Below, in pieces: positions 31,722 to 38,015 of a stretch of 38,015 nucleotides of DNA (positions are counted from its first letter, which is position 1; each line of letters starts with the position of its first letter). This DNA comes from an uncultured Bacilli bacterium (lineage in GTDB: Bacteria > Bacillota_I > Bacilli_A > RF39 > UBA660): assembly GCA_944363705.1 (NCBI GenBank), contig CALVUY010000004.1:1-38015 (forward strand). Direction: 5' to 3'. A program made the position numbers and the translations under genes. Under the pieces are notes generated by a model. That model was not told where the DNA came from, did not search any database, and saw only the letters and a program-made list of their open reading frames with translations.

Positions 31722-32624
31722 CTAAAGTAAAGTAATAGTTTTTACATCATAATTATTACTAAAATGACTACTAAATATAAATTGGCCTTTACTATCCTTT
31801 AGCATATTTATAATCTCTTTAATTATTCTGCTATCTAAATTACTATCCAAATCATCTATTATTAAGACTTTTTCTTCTTTAATAGTTTTTAGTATAAAAG
31901 GTATAATTGCAAAGACTATTCTATTACTTTTAGATTCATCTCCATAATCTATTATATAGTTTTTACTATCTATATTATGCTTAAATTTAGTAGTATAACC
32001 AACTTCTTTTCCTAACATAATGCTTTTAACATTATAATCTATAATATTAACATTAATCTTTTTATAGAAGTCTAAAACATAAGGTTTTAACTTATTATTA
32101 ATATCTCTACTATATAGATTAAATGATGGTTCAATTAAAGTTCTTATATCTAGGCAAATACCTATAGTTGATGTTAAGAAGGTATATACTTCTTTTAATT
32201 CATCTTTAGCATAGCTTAAAAAGAGTCTATTATCTAAAACCATTTTAGAAATATTTTTTAATTTCTTATCATTAAAAGTATAACTTTTATTTATTCTTTC
32301 AAAGATAATATTTTCTTCTTTTTCATCATAGTAGTATAAATACTCTTTATCTATAGTATTTTTATTAAAAATAAACCCATAAATATACTTAGTATTATTT
32401 ATAAGAAAAGTTATCTTAAAACTACTAGGTTTATCATTAAACATATAAGTATTTAAATAGTTATTATTATTTTTAAGAATCAAACTAACAGAATTTAGTA
32501 TCTTTAAGAGATTAGTTTTCCCACTATTACTAGGACCATTTATATTAACGATACTACTATTCATATCAAATATTACTTTATCTTTAAATGAGAAAAGATT
32601 CTCTACTTCTAATTTTAAAATCAT
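31722..32624 (-). CDS. AAA/ABC-type ATPase (OLD/RloC-like, short)
   Basis: A 300-residue P-loop ATPase of the SMC/ABC-like AAA_15/AAA_21 type. The Walker A motif is NGPSNSGKTNLL (residues 29-40), Walker B is KVLIIDDLDSNLD, and the H-loop is FIFSSHFSN. There is no nuclease or Toprim domain after it, which sets it apart from full OLD nucleases. Similar proteins occur in anti-phage systems and also as lone genes, so its function is uncertain. It starts six bases after AGGAGG and directly follows frr, separated by a hairpin (32644-32663). The downstream hypothetical gene may be its partner. Confidence 0.8.
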   Translation of the reverse strand: MILKLEVENLFSFKDKVIFDMNSSIVNINGPSNSGKTNLLKILNSVSLILKNNNNYLNTYMFNDKPSSFKITFLINNTKYIYGFIFNKNTIDKEYLYYYDEKEENIIFERINKSYTFNDKKLKNISKMVLDNRLFLSYAKDELKEVYTFLTSTIGICLDIRTLIEPSFNLYSRDINNKLKPYVLDFYKKINVNIIDYNVKSIMLGKEVGYTTKFKHNIDSKNYIIDYGDESKSNRIVFAIIPFILKTIKEEKVLIIDDLDSNLDSRIIKEIINMLKDSKGQFIFSSHFSNNYDVKTITLL

Positions 32625-32643
32625 ATATCCTCCTAAAAATTAA

Positions 32644-32663
32644 AATAGTGCCTTAGCACTATT
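32644..32663 (-). terminator. Hairpin after frr
   Basis: On the minus strand AATAGTGC-TAAG-GCACTATT is a perfect eight-pair stem followed by TTAATTTTT. It overlaps the frr stop. The next gene's RBS (AGGAGG) begins right after, so it may reduce rather than stop transcription. Confidence 0.7.
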
Positions 32664-33207
32664 ATACAGTCATTAATTCTTTTTCTTTATCTTTATAGAT
32701 ATTATCTATATCTTTATTATAGTCATTAACTAAATCTTGAACATCCTTCATCATACCTTTTTCTTCATCTTCAGGTAGTTCCATCTTCTCTATCTTTTCA
32801 TTAGCTTCATGTCTAATATTTCTAATAGATACTTTAGCTTCCTCTGCCATAGCTTTAACTTGTTTAGTTAATTCACGTCTTCGCTCTTCTGTTAAAGCAG
32901 GTATAACTATTCTAATAGTCTCTCCATCATTAGAAGGATTAAAGCCTAGATTAGCGGCGATAATAGCTTTCTCAATATTACCTAAGCATCCTCTATCAAA
33001 AGGTTTAATTAATAACTGAGTCGCTTCAGGAACTGATATAGTTGCAAGACTTTTTAATGGAGTCATAGACCCATAATAATCTACCATAACCCCATCTAAA
33101 CTAGAAGGATTAGCACGTCCTGCTCTAACTGTAGTAAAACGTTTTTCTAAGTTAGCAAGAGTTCCTTTCATTTTATTTTCAATATCTCTAATAAATTCAT
33201 TATCCAT
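32662..33207 (-). CDS. frr: Ribosome recycling factor
   Basis: A 181-residue protein that splits post-termination ribosomes together with EF-G. Family features: MKGTLANLEKRFTTVRAGRA near the start with the key Arg-rich RAGRA, VDYYGSMTPLKSLATISVPE, the LLIKPFDRG segment, LTEERRRELTKQVK and the final three-helix arm with the conserved RNIRHEANEKIEKME. Length is near the usual 185. RBS GGAGAG precedes the ATG. The common partner pyrH is not beside it here. Confidence 0.97.
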   Translation of the reverse strand: MDNEFIRDIENKMKGTLANLEKRFTTVRAGRANPSSLDGVMVDYYGSMTPLKSLATISVPEATQLLIKPFDRGCLGNIEKAIIAANLGFNPSNDGETIRIVIPALTEERRRELTKQVKAMAEEAKVSIRNIRHEANEKIEKMELPEDEEKGMMKDVQDLVNDYNKDIDNIYKDKEKELMTV

Positions 33208-33258
33208 ATTTTCTTCTCTCCTTAATTAAATTTTACTATAAATATTACAAAATATCAA

Positions 33259-34260
33259 TTAGATTAAATTACTTCTTTTATAAGTACTTACTTTAGAATC
33301 TAAATATATATCAACTATTCCTTTATTAACACCTTTTACAAAGCCTAAACCATTGATACAAATATCTTCATCATAACCCATTTCATAAGTTCTTTTCTGT
33401 AAATCTTTTAAATCATCATGCTTACTAGATATTCTTCTAATCTTTAAATCATTAGACATATAGTAAGTAAAACTATTTCTTTCTCCTTCTACATAATCCA
33501 TTCTAAAGAAGTTATCTACTATTACACTTTGTCCTTTCCTAAGTTGAAAAGTCTTAGGTTTAATCTCTTTTTTAGGACTTATCTTCTTAAATTCATCATC
33601 ACTAATATAATTAATTATACTACCACTATCAACTAGTCCTGGTGTATCTATAAGAGTTAAATACTCATTTATTTCTATTTCTACTGTATTTAATGTAGTA
33701 GAAGGAAGTGGTGATATAGTAAGTTCTCTATCACTAGTAGAATAGTTCTTTAATAATTTATTTATTAAAGTACTCTTACCAGCATTAGTATGTCCTACTA
33801 CATAGACATTATTAGTAGTCTGATATAGTTTTATTTGTTTTAATAAATAATCTATATTATAGTTTTTTTCACTACTTATAACTATTACTTTATCAAAGAT
33901 ATTATTATCTTTAAAATAATCTATTAGTTTATCATCATTTACTGACTTAGGTAAAACATCTCTTTTATTTAGTACTAATATCATTTTATTAGGAATAATC
34001 TCTCTTATTTTATTAATATCTTCTTCTATATTTAGTAAATCTGCTATATAAAGTACTAAATCTTTAGTCTCTCCTACACTTTTAAGTATCTCTAAATACT
34101 CATCATTACTTTTAGTAACTATCTGATACTCTCCATAGTTTTTAATTCTAAAACATCTTTGACAGTATTCTTTATCTAAACTAGTAGTATAACCTTCTCC
34201 TAAGATATTCTCATCTTGAAGCTTAACTCCACATCCAAGACAATACTTCTCACTATTCAT
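33259..34260 (-). CDS. yqeH: Ribosome biogenesis GTPase YqeH
   Basis: A 333-residue circularly permuted GTPase required for 30S assembly. A C4 zinc finger (Cys7, Cys10, Cys33, Cys36) opens the protein. The permuted G motifs follow: G4 VLNKRDVLP, then G5, and later G1 GHTNAGKSTL, G2 and G3 LIDTPG. The C-terminal part has a beta-rich domain. It overlaps the end of yqeG by 8 bases (ATGAATAG), which is the common firmicute order yqeG-yqeH. RBS lies inside yqeG (AGGAAAG). Confidence 0.94.
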   Translation of the reverse strand: MNSEKYCLGCGVKLQDENILGEGYTTSLDKEYCQRCFRIKNYGEYQIVTKSNDEYLEILKSVGETKDLVLYIADLLNIEEDINKIREIIPNKMILVLNKRDVLPKSVNDDKLIDYFKDNNIFDKVIVISSEKNYNIDYLLKQIKLYQTTNNVYVVGHTNAGKSTLINKLLKNYSTSDRELTISPLPSTTLNTVEIEINEYLTLIDTPGLVDSGSIINYISDDEFKKISPKKEIKPKTFQLRKGQSVIVDNFFRMDYVEGERNSFTYYMSNDLKIRRISSKHDDLKDLQKRTYEMGYDEDICINGLGFVKGVNKGIVDIYLDSKVSTYKRSNLI

Positions 34261-34768
34261 AATACTTTCCTTTCTTGAAAAGATTATTCTTACTATATTT
34301 ATTCATAATCTTTTCTTCTAAATATCTATTAATATTAGTAATCTTTAAATCTTTAACTGCTAGAGGATCTACAAATATTTTAGTAATATTACCTTTATAG
34401 CCATATCCCATATCTGTAATAAATTGATCTCCTATGATAGCAATGCTTTTAGACTCTAAATTATATTTAGATTTAATTTTCTTAAGTGTTCTAATAGTAG
34501 GTTTAAGTGCAAAGGGATAGGAATCTACTCCTAAATCTTCACTAAACTTAGACACTCGTTTTTTAGGACTATTAGAAACTATAACTACTAAAAAATCTTT
34601 CTTTAATTTAGTAATTAACTCTTTAACATTACTCTCTACTTTAGTAGCGTCTATTAAAGCTAGGGTATTATCTAAGTCGAATATTAAACATTTAATACCT
34701 TTTTTCTTTAGTTTATCATAATTAATAGAAAAGATATTTTTCTTATATATATCTGGTAAATATTTCAT
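34253..34768 (-). CDS. yqeG: YqeG-type HAD phosphatase
   Basis: A 171-residue HAD IIIA-type phosphatase starting MKYLPDIYKKNIFSINYDKL. Motif I is CLIFDLDNTLA (nucleophile Asp and acid Asp), motif II is VVIVSNSPKK, Lys is in FALKPT and motif IV is AIIGDQFITDMGYG. YqeG-type proteins are always near yqeH in Firmicutes and act probably on a phospholipid or nucleotide phosphate; phosphatidylglycerophosphate phosphatase is known for some relatives. The start at 34768 is preferred over 34783 because GAGGAGT is well placed before it. Confidence 0.92.
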   Translation of the reverse strand: MKYLPDIYKKNIFSINYDKLKKKGIKCLIFDLDNTLALIDATKVESNVKELITKLKKDFLVVIVSNSPKKRVSKFSEDLGVDSYPFALKPTIRTLKKIKSKYNLESKSIAIIGDQFITDMGYGYKGNITKIFVDPLAVKDLKITNINRYLEEKIMNKYSKNNLFKKGKYYE

Positions 34769-34815
34769 AGTCTTACTCCTCATATATTTAGTATATACTA
34801 AAATTTAATATATTT

Positions 34816-36225
34816 CTAGTTATTTAATTTCTGTCTTATAGGCATAGTATCTATATCTAAGGAATCAAAACTATAACCATTACTTAAACAATAGTCAATT
34901 ATATTACTTAAAGTATCTCTTGTATAAGTCTTAGTATCATGCATTAAGATAACATTATATTTATCATGAGATATACTATTAACTACACTATTATATAGTT
35001 TATGAGGATTAGTTGCAAAAGAAGCATCTCCACTATCAACGTTCCAATCATAGTATTGATAACCTTTATTTAAGACTTCTTTAGTTAAAGTACTCATAAT
35101 ACCTTCACTATATTTTTTAGATATAGTATTACTAGAACCTCCTGGGAATCTAATTAATTTAGAATCAACTCCTGTTATATCATAAATTCTCTTATGAACT
35201 TGTTCTAAATCATTAAAGTAGTTATCTTTTGATGCATAAATAATATCATATTTATGAGATGCAGTATGAATACCAATAGAATGTCCTTCATCTACAATTC
35301 TCTTAATTAAAGAATCATTTCCATTCATCGTTACAAAGAATGTCGCTTTAACTCCTTTTTCTTTTAAGATATCTAAAATTACATCAGTAGTACCATCTCT
35401 TGGACCATCATCAAATGTAAGATAGATAGTATTAGCTTTTAATGGTTCTCTTACTTTAACATTTCTTACTATTTTACTTTTATTATTACTACTATCACTA
35501 ACTTCATAGGTTACTCTATAATCACCTACTTTAGTATTATCTATATCATTAGTTATTTTAATATTAGAGGTTAAATCACTATCACAGTTATCACTAATAG
35601 TTACATTATCTTCTATATAAGGCTCATTTAAACTTAAAAAGATATTATCATCTCCATTTAGTGTTATAGAAGGAGAATCTACATCTTTAGCAATTATTTT
35701 TCTTATTACTTCACTTTTATTACCACTACTATCAAAAACTCTATAAATAATTTTATCTTTCTCTTTTTTTACTTTAACTTTATCAGTAATATCTTTATCT
35801 ACATTATCATAAGCACTAAAACCTTGCTCTTTATATTCACCATTAGGACAATAGTATTCTTTTAGATTACCATTTAATTTAATTTTAGGTTTCTCTATAT
35901 CTTTTACACTTATTTTTTTAGATATATGATAAGTAAATATATTATCTTTATAAGTATAATTTATATTATAATCTCTATTCTTATTAGTATTTATCTTATC
36001 AAGTGGTTTAACTATTCTTTTATTCCCTAAAATATCACTTATAGTTATCCCTTTATCAGTATAAGAAGAATTTATATTAATTATTTCTTTTAAAGGAGCA
36101 TTTAAAGAGACTTTAGGAACAAATAAAAGTGCAAAAGTAAAAAGGACAAGTACTAAAGTAACACTAATATTTATAAAATATTCGCTTTTAGATATTCTTC
36201 TTTTTTTAATCTTCTTCTTAAGCAT
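34816..36225 (-). CDS. Membrane-anchored polysaccharide deacetylase
   Basis: A 469-residue protein. It has a basic N-terminus (KKKIKKRRISKSE), one membrane segment (18-38), two immunoglobulin-like domains (about 110-180 and 181-258, each with ITLNG/IKLNG and DSSGNKS or DSSNNKS), and a NodB domain (262-469). The NodB motifs are TFDDGP with Asp272 and Asp273, HTASH (metal His pair), RFPGGSSN, WNVDSGD and ILMHD. Such enzymes remove acetyl from peptidoglycan GlcNAc or MurNAc, as in lysozyme resistance or cortex formation. Its place next to sigK is suggestive of a sporulation link, but a vegetative role is equally possible. RBS AGGAG precedes the ATG. Confidence 0.93.
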   Translation of the reverse strand: MLKKKIKKRRISKSEYFINISVTLVLVLFTFALLFVPKVSLNAPLKEIININSSYTDKGITISDILGNKRIVKPLDKINTNKNRDYNINYTYKDNIFTYHISKKISVKDIEKPKIKLNGNLKEYYCPNGEYKEQGFSAYDNVDKDITDKVKVKKEKDKIIYRVFDSSGNKSEVIRKIIAKDVDSPSITLNGDDNIFLSLNEPYIEDNVTISDNCDSDLTSNIKITNDIDNTKVGDYRVTYEVSDSSNNKSKIVRNVKVREPLKANTIYLTFDDGPRDGTTDVILDILKEKGVKATFFVTMNGNDSLIKRIVDEGHSIGIHTASHKYDIIYASKDNYFNDLEQVHKRIYDITGVDSKLIRFPGGSSNTISKKYSEGIMSTLTKEVLNKGYQYYDWNVDSGDASFATNPHKLYNSVVNSISHDKYNVILMHDTKTYTRDTLSNIIDYCLSNGYSFDSLDIDTMPIRQKLNN

Positions 36226-36285
36226 AATCTCAACTCCTAATATTAGTATAGCAAGTTCTATAATTTTTACAATACACTAATATTT

Positions 36286-36996
36286 TTAACTGAAGTCTAC
36301 ATCATTATACTTATTATTCTTAATAAATTCTCTAAGTATTTTAGTTAAGGCTCTTTTTTCAATTCGTGATACATAACTTCTAGATATATTTAGTTTATTG
36401 GCAATTTGTTTTTGAGTCCACAAATCATTTCCTTCTAAACCATATCTTTTAACAATAATTTCTCTTTCTCTTTTAGTTAAAACTTTTAAGTAAGAGTTAA
36501 GAAGTTTTACATTATCTTTTAAGTTAATTTCTTCTATAAAATCAGGACGTGGGGCTTTTATAACATCAAGGATTGATATTTCATTACCTTCTTTATCAAA
36601 ACCAACGGGTTCATTTAAAGAGATATTTTTATTATTTTTGTTGTTAGCACGAAAGTACATTAGTATTTCATTTTGAATACATTTAGCACAGTAAGTAGTA
36701 AGTCGATTCCCTTTATTTGGAACAAAGGTATCTACACCTTTAATAAGGCCAATAGTACCAACACTAATAAGGTCATCTTGATCAACGTTTTTATAATCAA
36801 ACTTCTTAACGATATGAGCGACTAATCTAAGGTTATGTTCTATTAAACTATTACGAGCTTCTTTATCTCCCCCCACCATCTTTTTTATACACTCTTCTTC
36901 CTCATCTTTTGATAGTGGTTCTTTAAAGACTTGATTAGAATAACTGGCTGTAAAAGTAAAGAAACCTCTTAGACTATCAAATAAATTAAACAACAT
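36286..36996 (-). CDS. sigK: Sporulation sigma factor SigK (late mother cell)
   Basis: A 236-residue sigma-70 family factor for late mother-cell transcription. The N-terminus (MLFNLFDSLRGFFTFT, about 20 residues) is a pro-sequence to be removed by SpoIVFB. After FKEPLSKDEEEECI come region 2 (LIEHNLRLVAHIVKKF, DDLISVGTIGLIKGVDTF) and region 4 (WTQKQIANKLNISRSYVSRIEKRAL). The gene is one open frame, with no skin-type element. The ATG at 36996 has AGGTGA before it; a GTG three codons upstream is an alternative. SigE versus SigK is told apart by KRAL at the end and RSYVSR. Confidence 0.94.
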   Translation of the reverse strand: MLFNLFDSLRGFFTFTASYSNQVFKEPLSKDEEEECIKKMVGGDKEARNSLIEHNLRLVAHIVKKFDYKNVDQDDLISVGTIGLIKGVDTFVPNKGNRLTTYCAKCIQNEILMYFRANNKNNKNISLNEPVGFDKEGNEISILDVIKAPRPDFIEEINLKDNVKLLNSYLKVLTKREREIIVKRYGLEGNDLWTQKQIANKLNISRSYVSRIEKRALTKILREFIKNNKYNDVDFS

Positions 36997-37021
36997 TTTT
37001 ATCACCTAATAAATAATATGT

Positions 37022-37055
37022 CAAAAAAAAGGAGTTAGAATATCTAAGCTCCTTT
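37022..37055 (-). terminator. Minus-strand terminator between sigK and the toxin-like RNA
   Basis: On the minus strand AAAGGAG-c-TTAGA-tat-TCTAA-CTCCTTT is a 12-pair stem with one bulge, followed by T8. It can only end a transcript coming from higher coordinates, such as an antisense RNA over the peptide gene, or from the degraded ORF. Confidence 0.85.
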
Positions 37056-37094
37056 ATTACCATAAATTACCAGTTAAAATTATCTCTTGTTCTA

Positions 37095-37123
37095 TTGTTA
37101 TATAGATTACAGTATGATACTAT
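37095..37123 (+). promoter_or_regulatory. Promoter of the toxin-like RNA
   Basis: TTGTTA (37095-37100) and TACTAT (37118-37123) are separated by 17 bases. The expected start near 37130 puts AAGGAACATTTGAT at the very 5' end of the RNA, where it can pair with the 3' end. Confidence 0.55.
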
Positions 37124-37180
37124 ATAAACAAGGAACATTTGATATGAGTGTCGTACCTCCAGAAAGGAGGCAGAAGAAAA

Positions 37181-37273
37181 ATGAAGTTAAAAACATTTAT
37201 TATAAAAACTTTAAAACAACTTCCTTTTATTCTAATTAGTCTTGCTTTACTAATACTTGCAATTAAAATATAA
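37181..37273 (+). CDS. 30-residue hydrophobic peptide, type I toxin-like
   Basis: A 30-codon frame with AAAGGAGG ten bases before the ATG. The peptide has a basic N-terminus (MKLKTFIIKTLKQ), Leu-Pro and then a membrane-spanning part (FILISLALLILAI) ending in Lys-Ile. Size, charge and one membrane segment fit type I toxins, which insert in the membrane. The binding site is locked in a perfect CCTCC/GGAGG hairpin, and the mRNA ends pair over a long distance, as in mRNAs kept silent until processed. I do not recognise a named family. It could instead be a small regulatory or leader peptide. Confidence 0.6.
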   Translation: MKLKTFIIKTLKQLPFILISLALLILAIKI

Positions 37274-37328
37274 ATAGCGACACTCTAATCAACATTTGAG
37301 AAGAGTGTCTGCAATCCAAAAAACTTAT

Positions 37329-37370
37329 GGAGGAGACATTCGGTCGCAAATCAAATGTTCCTCTCTTTTT
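37329..37370 (+). terminator. Terminator of the toxin-like mRNA
   Basis: GAGGA-g-ACATT pairs with AATGTTCCTC around a 13-base loop, ten or more pairs with one bulge, followed by CTCTTTTT. Its 3' arm is the same segment that pairs with the mRNA 5' end, so the two folds exclude each other. Confidence 0.8.
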
Positions 37371-37431
37371 AGTTTATGCAAATTTCTTTTACATATTCAT
37401 GATATCATAAATGTTATGTTTACGCAAGTAT

Positions 37432-37950
37432 CTAACATGTACTTTGTTTTTTTACTTTAACATGTTTATTAGTATTATAATGAAAAACATTCTCTTCATT
37501 ATCTATATATGAAGGTATTCCTCTTTTAGCAAGTGAACTTTGAAATAATTCTAAATCTACTATTTCAGAAACAAATTCTTGATTATCAATTAAGCAAGCA
37601 AAGGAACTATTAGTTAAAGCTCTTTCATAAACAACTTTACCATATCTAGATATTAATTCTTCTTTTCTAAGCTCAATTTTTCCTATATCATACTCAGTTA
37701 TTAAATTATTAACTTTAGATAAATTATCGGCAAGATTTATAGTTTTTTCTTCTATATCTCTTATAAACTTATTATAAGCTCCTTCTTGCTTTTCTACTCT
37801 GCTACTTATAGTATCTAAAAATCCTTTTTCTTCACAAATTCTTATTAAATCTTTAGTATATAAATAGTAGCCACTAGATAATAATATGAGCCAATCATTA
37901 TTCGCAGTAGCATATCCCTTATCGTTAAAATCTTCACTATAAGGGAATTT
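37432..37950 (-). pseudogene. Degraded ORF without a start codon
   Basis: On the minus strand a frame of 172 codons ends in TAG (37432-37434) and is open up to a TGA at 37951-37953, but has no ATG, GTG or TTG in its upstream part. The codon choice looks coding: DFNDKGYATANNDWLILL, YYLYTKDLIRICEEKG and SRVEKQEGAYNKF are protein-like, with a helical middle (KTINLADNLSKVNNLITEY). The frame continues before the TGA for about 14 codons to a TAG, so the 5' end is lost or shifted. Family unknown. It may be the end of a decayed or frameshifted gene. Confidence 0.5.
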
Positions 37951-38015
37951 TCAAAAATAAATCTTACAATTTGACAAAATAAAAACAACGACCTAAACTT
38001 ATTAATAAATAGAAA

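Larger units (their letters stand above)
37130..37370 (+). ncRNA. Structured mRNA of a type I toxin-like peptide
   Basis: About 240 bases from the predicted start to a T5 run. AGGAACATTTGAT (37131-37143) pairs perfectly with ATCAAATGTTCCT (37350-37362). GAGTGTCG (37146-37153) pairs with CGACACTC (37278-37285). A second direct copy of the 5' element (AACATTTGA, GAGTGTC at 37291-37309) offers competing pairings. CCTCC-AGAAA-GGAGG (37156-37170) closes the ribosome binding site. The 3' end also forms its own terminator hairpin (37329-37364). Such mutually exclusive pairings are usual in Hok- and AapA-like toxin mRNAs. Confidence 0.65.

Noticed and set aside
36286-36996. Skin-type element splitting sigK
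   Set aside because: The sigK frame is continuous through regions 2 and 4, with no recombinase gene or break.

Overview
The window is an AT-rich (roughly 30% G+C by eye) chromosomal segment of a spore-forming, Gram-positive-type Firmicute. The evidence is the spoIIGA-sigE pair, an uninterrupted sigK, a class B sortase with matching surface proteins, strong AGGAGG-type ribosome binding sites, a T-box leader on pheST, and single-strand gene clusters typical of Bacilli/Clostridia. I think an uncultured gut lineage is likely, but the sequence alone does not fix the genus. TGA is a normal stop here: it ends sigE, spoIIGA, comEC and two small genes, and twice overlaps the next ATG.

Layout. 1-4.7 kb is a surface and addiction region: a nonsense-interrupted NUDIX gene, two sortase-anchored surface proteins with the same NPETSD tail, a complete type III toxin-antitoxin locus (promoter, two-unit pseudoknot RNA, terminator, ToxN/CptN-like RNase) and the sortase. 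4.7-10.5 kb is housekeeping: topA, an rnhB fused to a nucleotidyltransferase-like domain, a degenerate GDPD-like protein, yqeY, two membrane proteins and an MBL hydrolase. 10.6-13.3 kb holds a methyltransferase-like gene facing a large secreted protein whose C-terminus looks like the variable region of a diversity-generating retroelement (DGR) target. 13.3-20.2 kb carries rubrerythrin and a Fur/PerR regulator, sigE-spoIIGA, comEC-comEA and ftsW/rodA/spoVE. 20.3-26.7 kb is mixed accessory and metabolic: a YjcZ-like peptide, def, a transglutaminase-like protein, a histidine phosphatase, NUDIX, SDR, an Asp/Glu racemase and a PemK-like protein. It also holds an orphan copy of the type III antitoxin RNA array. 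26.8-31.1 kb is the T-box-controlled HAD-pheS-pheT operon. 31.1-37.0 kb carries an ATPase, frr, yqeH, yqeG, a polysaccharide deacetylase and sigK. 37.0-38.0 kb holds a highly structured RNA encoding a 30-residue hydrophobic peptide (type I toxin-like) and a degraded ORF.

The most notable points are four. (1) Two type III antitoxin RNA arrays lie 21 kb apart, only one has a toxin, and their pseudoknot stems differ by compensatory changes. (2) A type I toxin-like mRNA has a 13-bp end-to-end pairing and mutually exclusive alternative pairings, with a possible antisense RNA ended by a strong terminator. (3) A DGR-type variable region is present with no reverse transcriptase or template in the window. 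(4) A duplicated hairpin with covarying base pairs lies between ftsW and comEA. No tRNA, rRNA, CRISPR array or intact transposase gene was seen.
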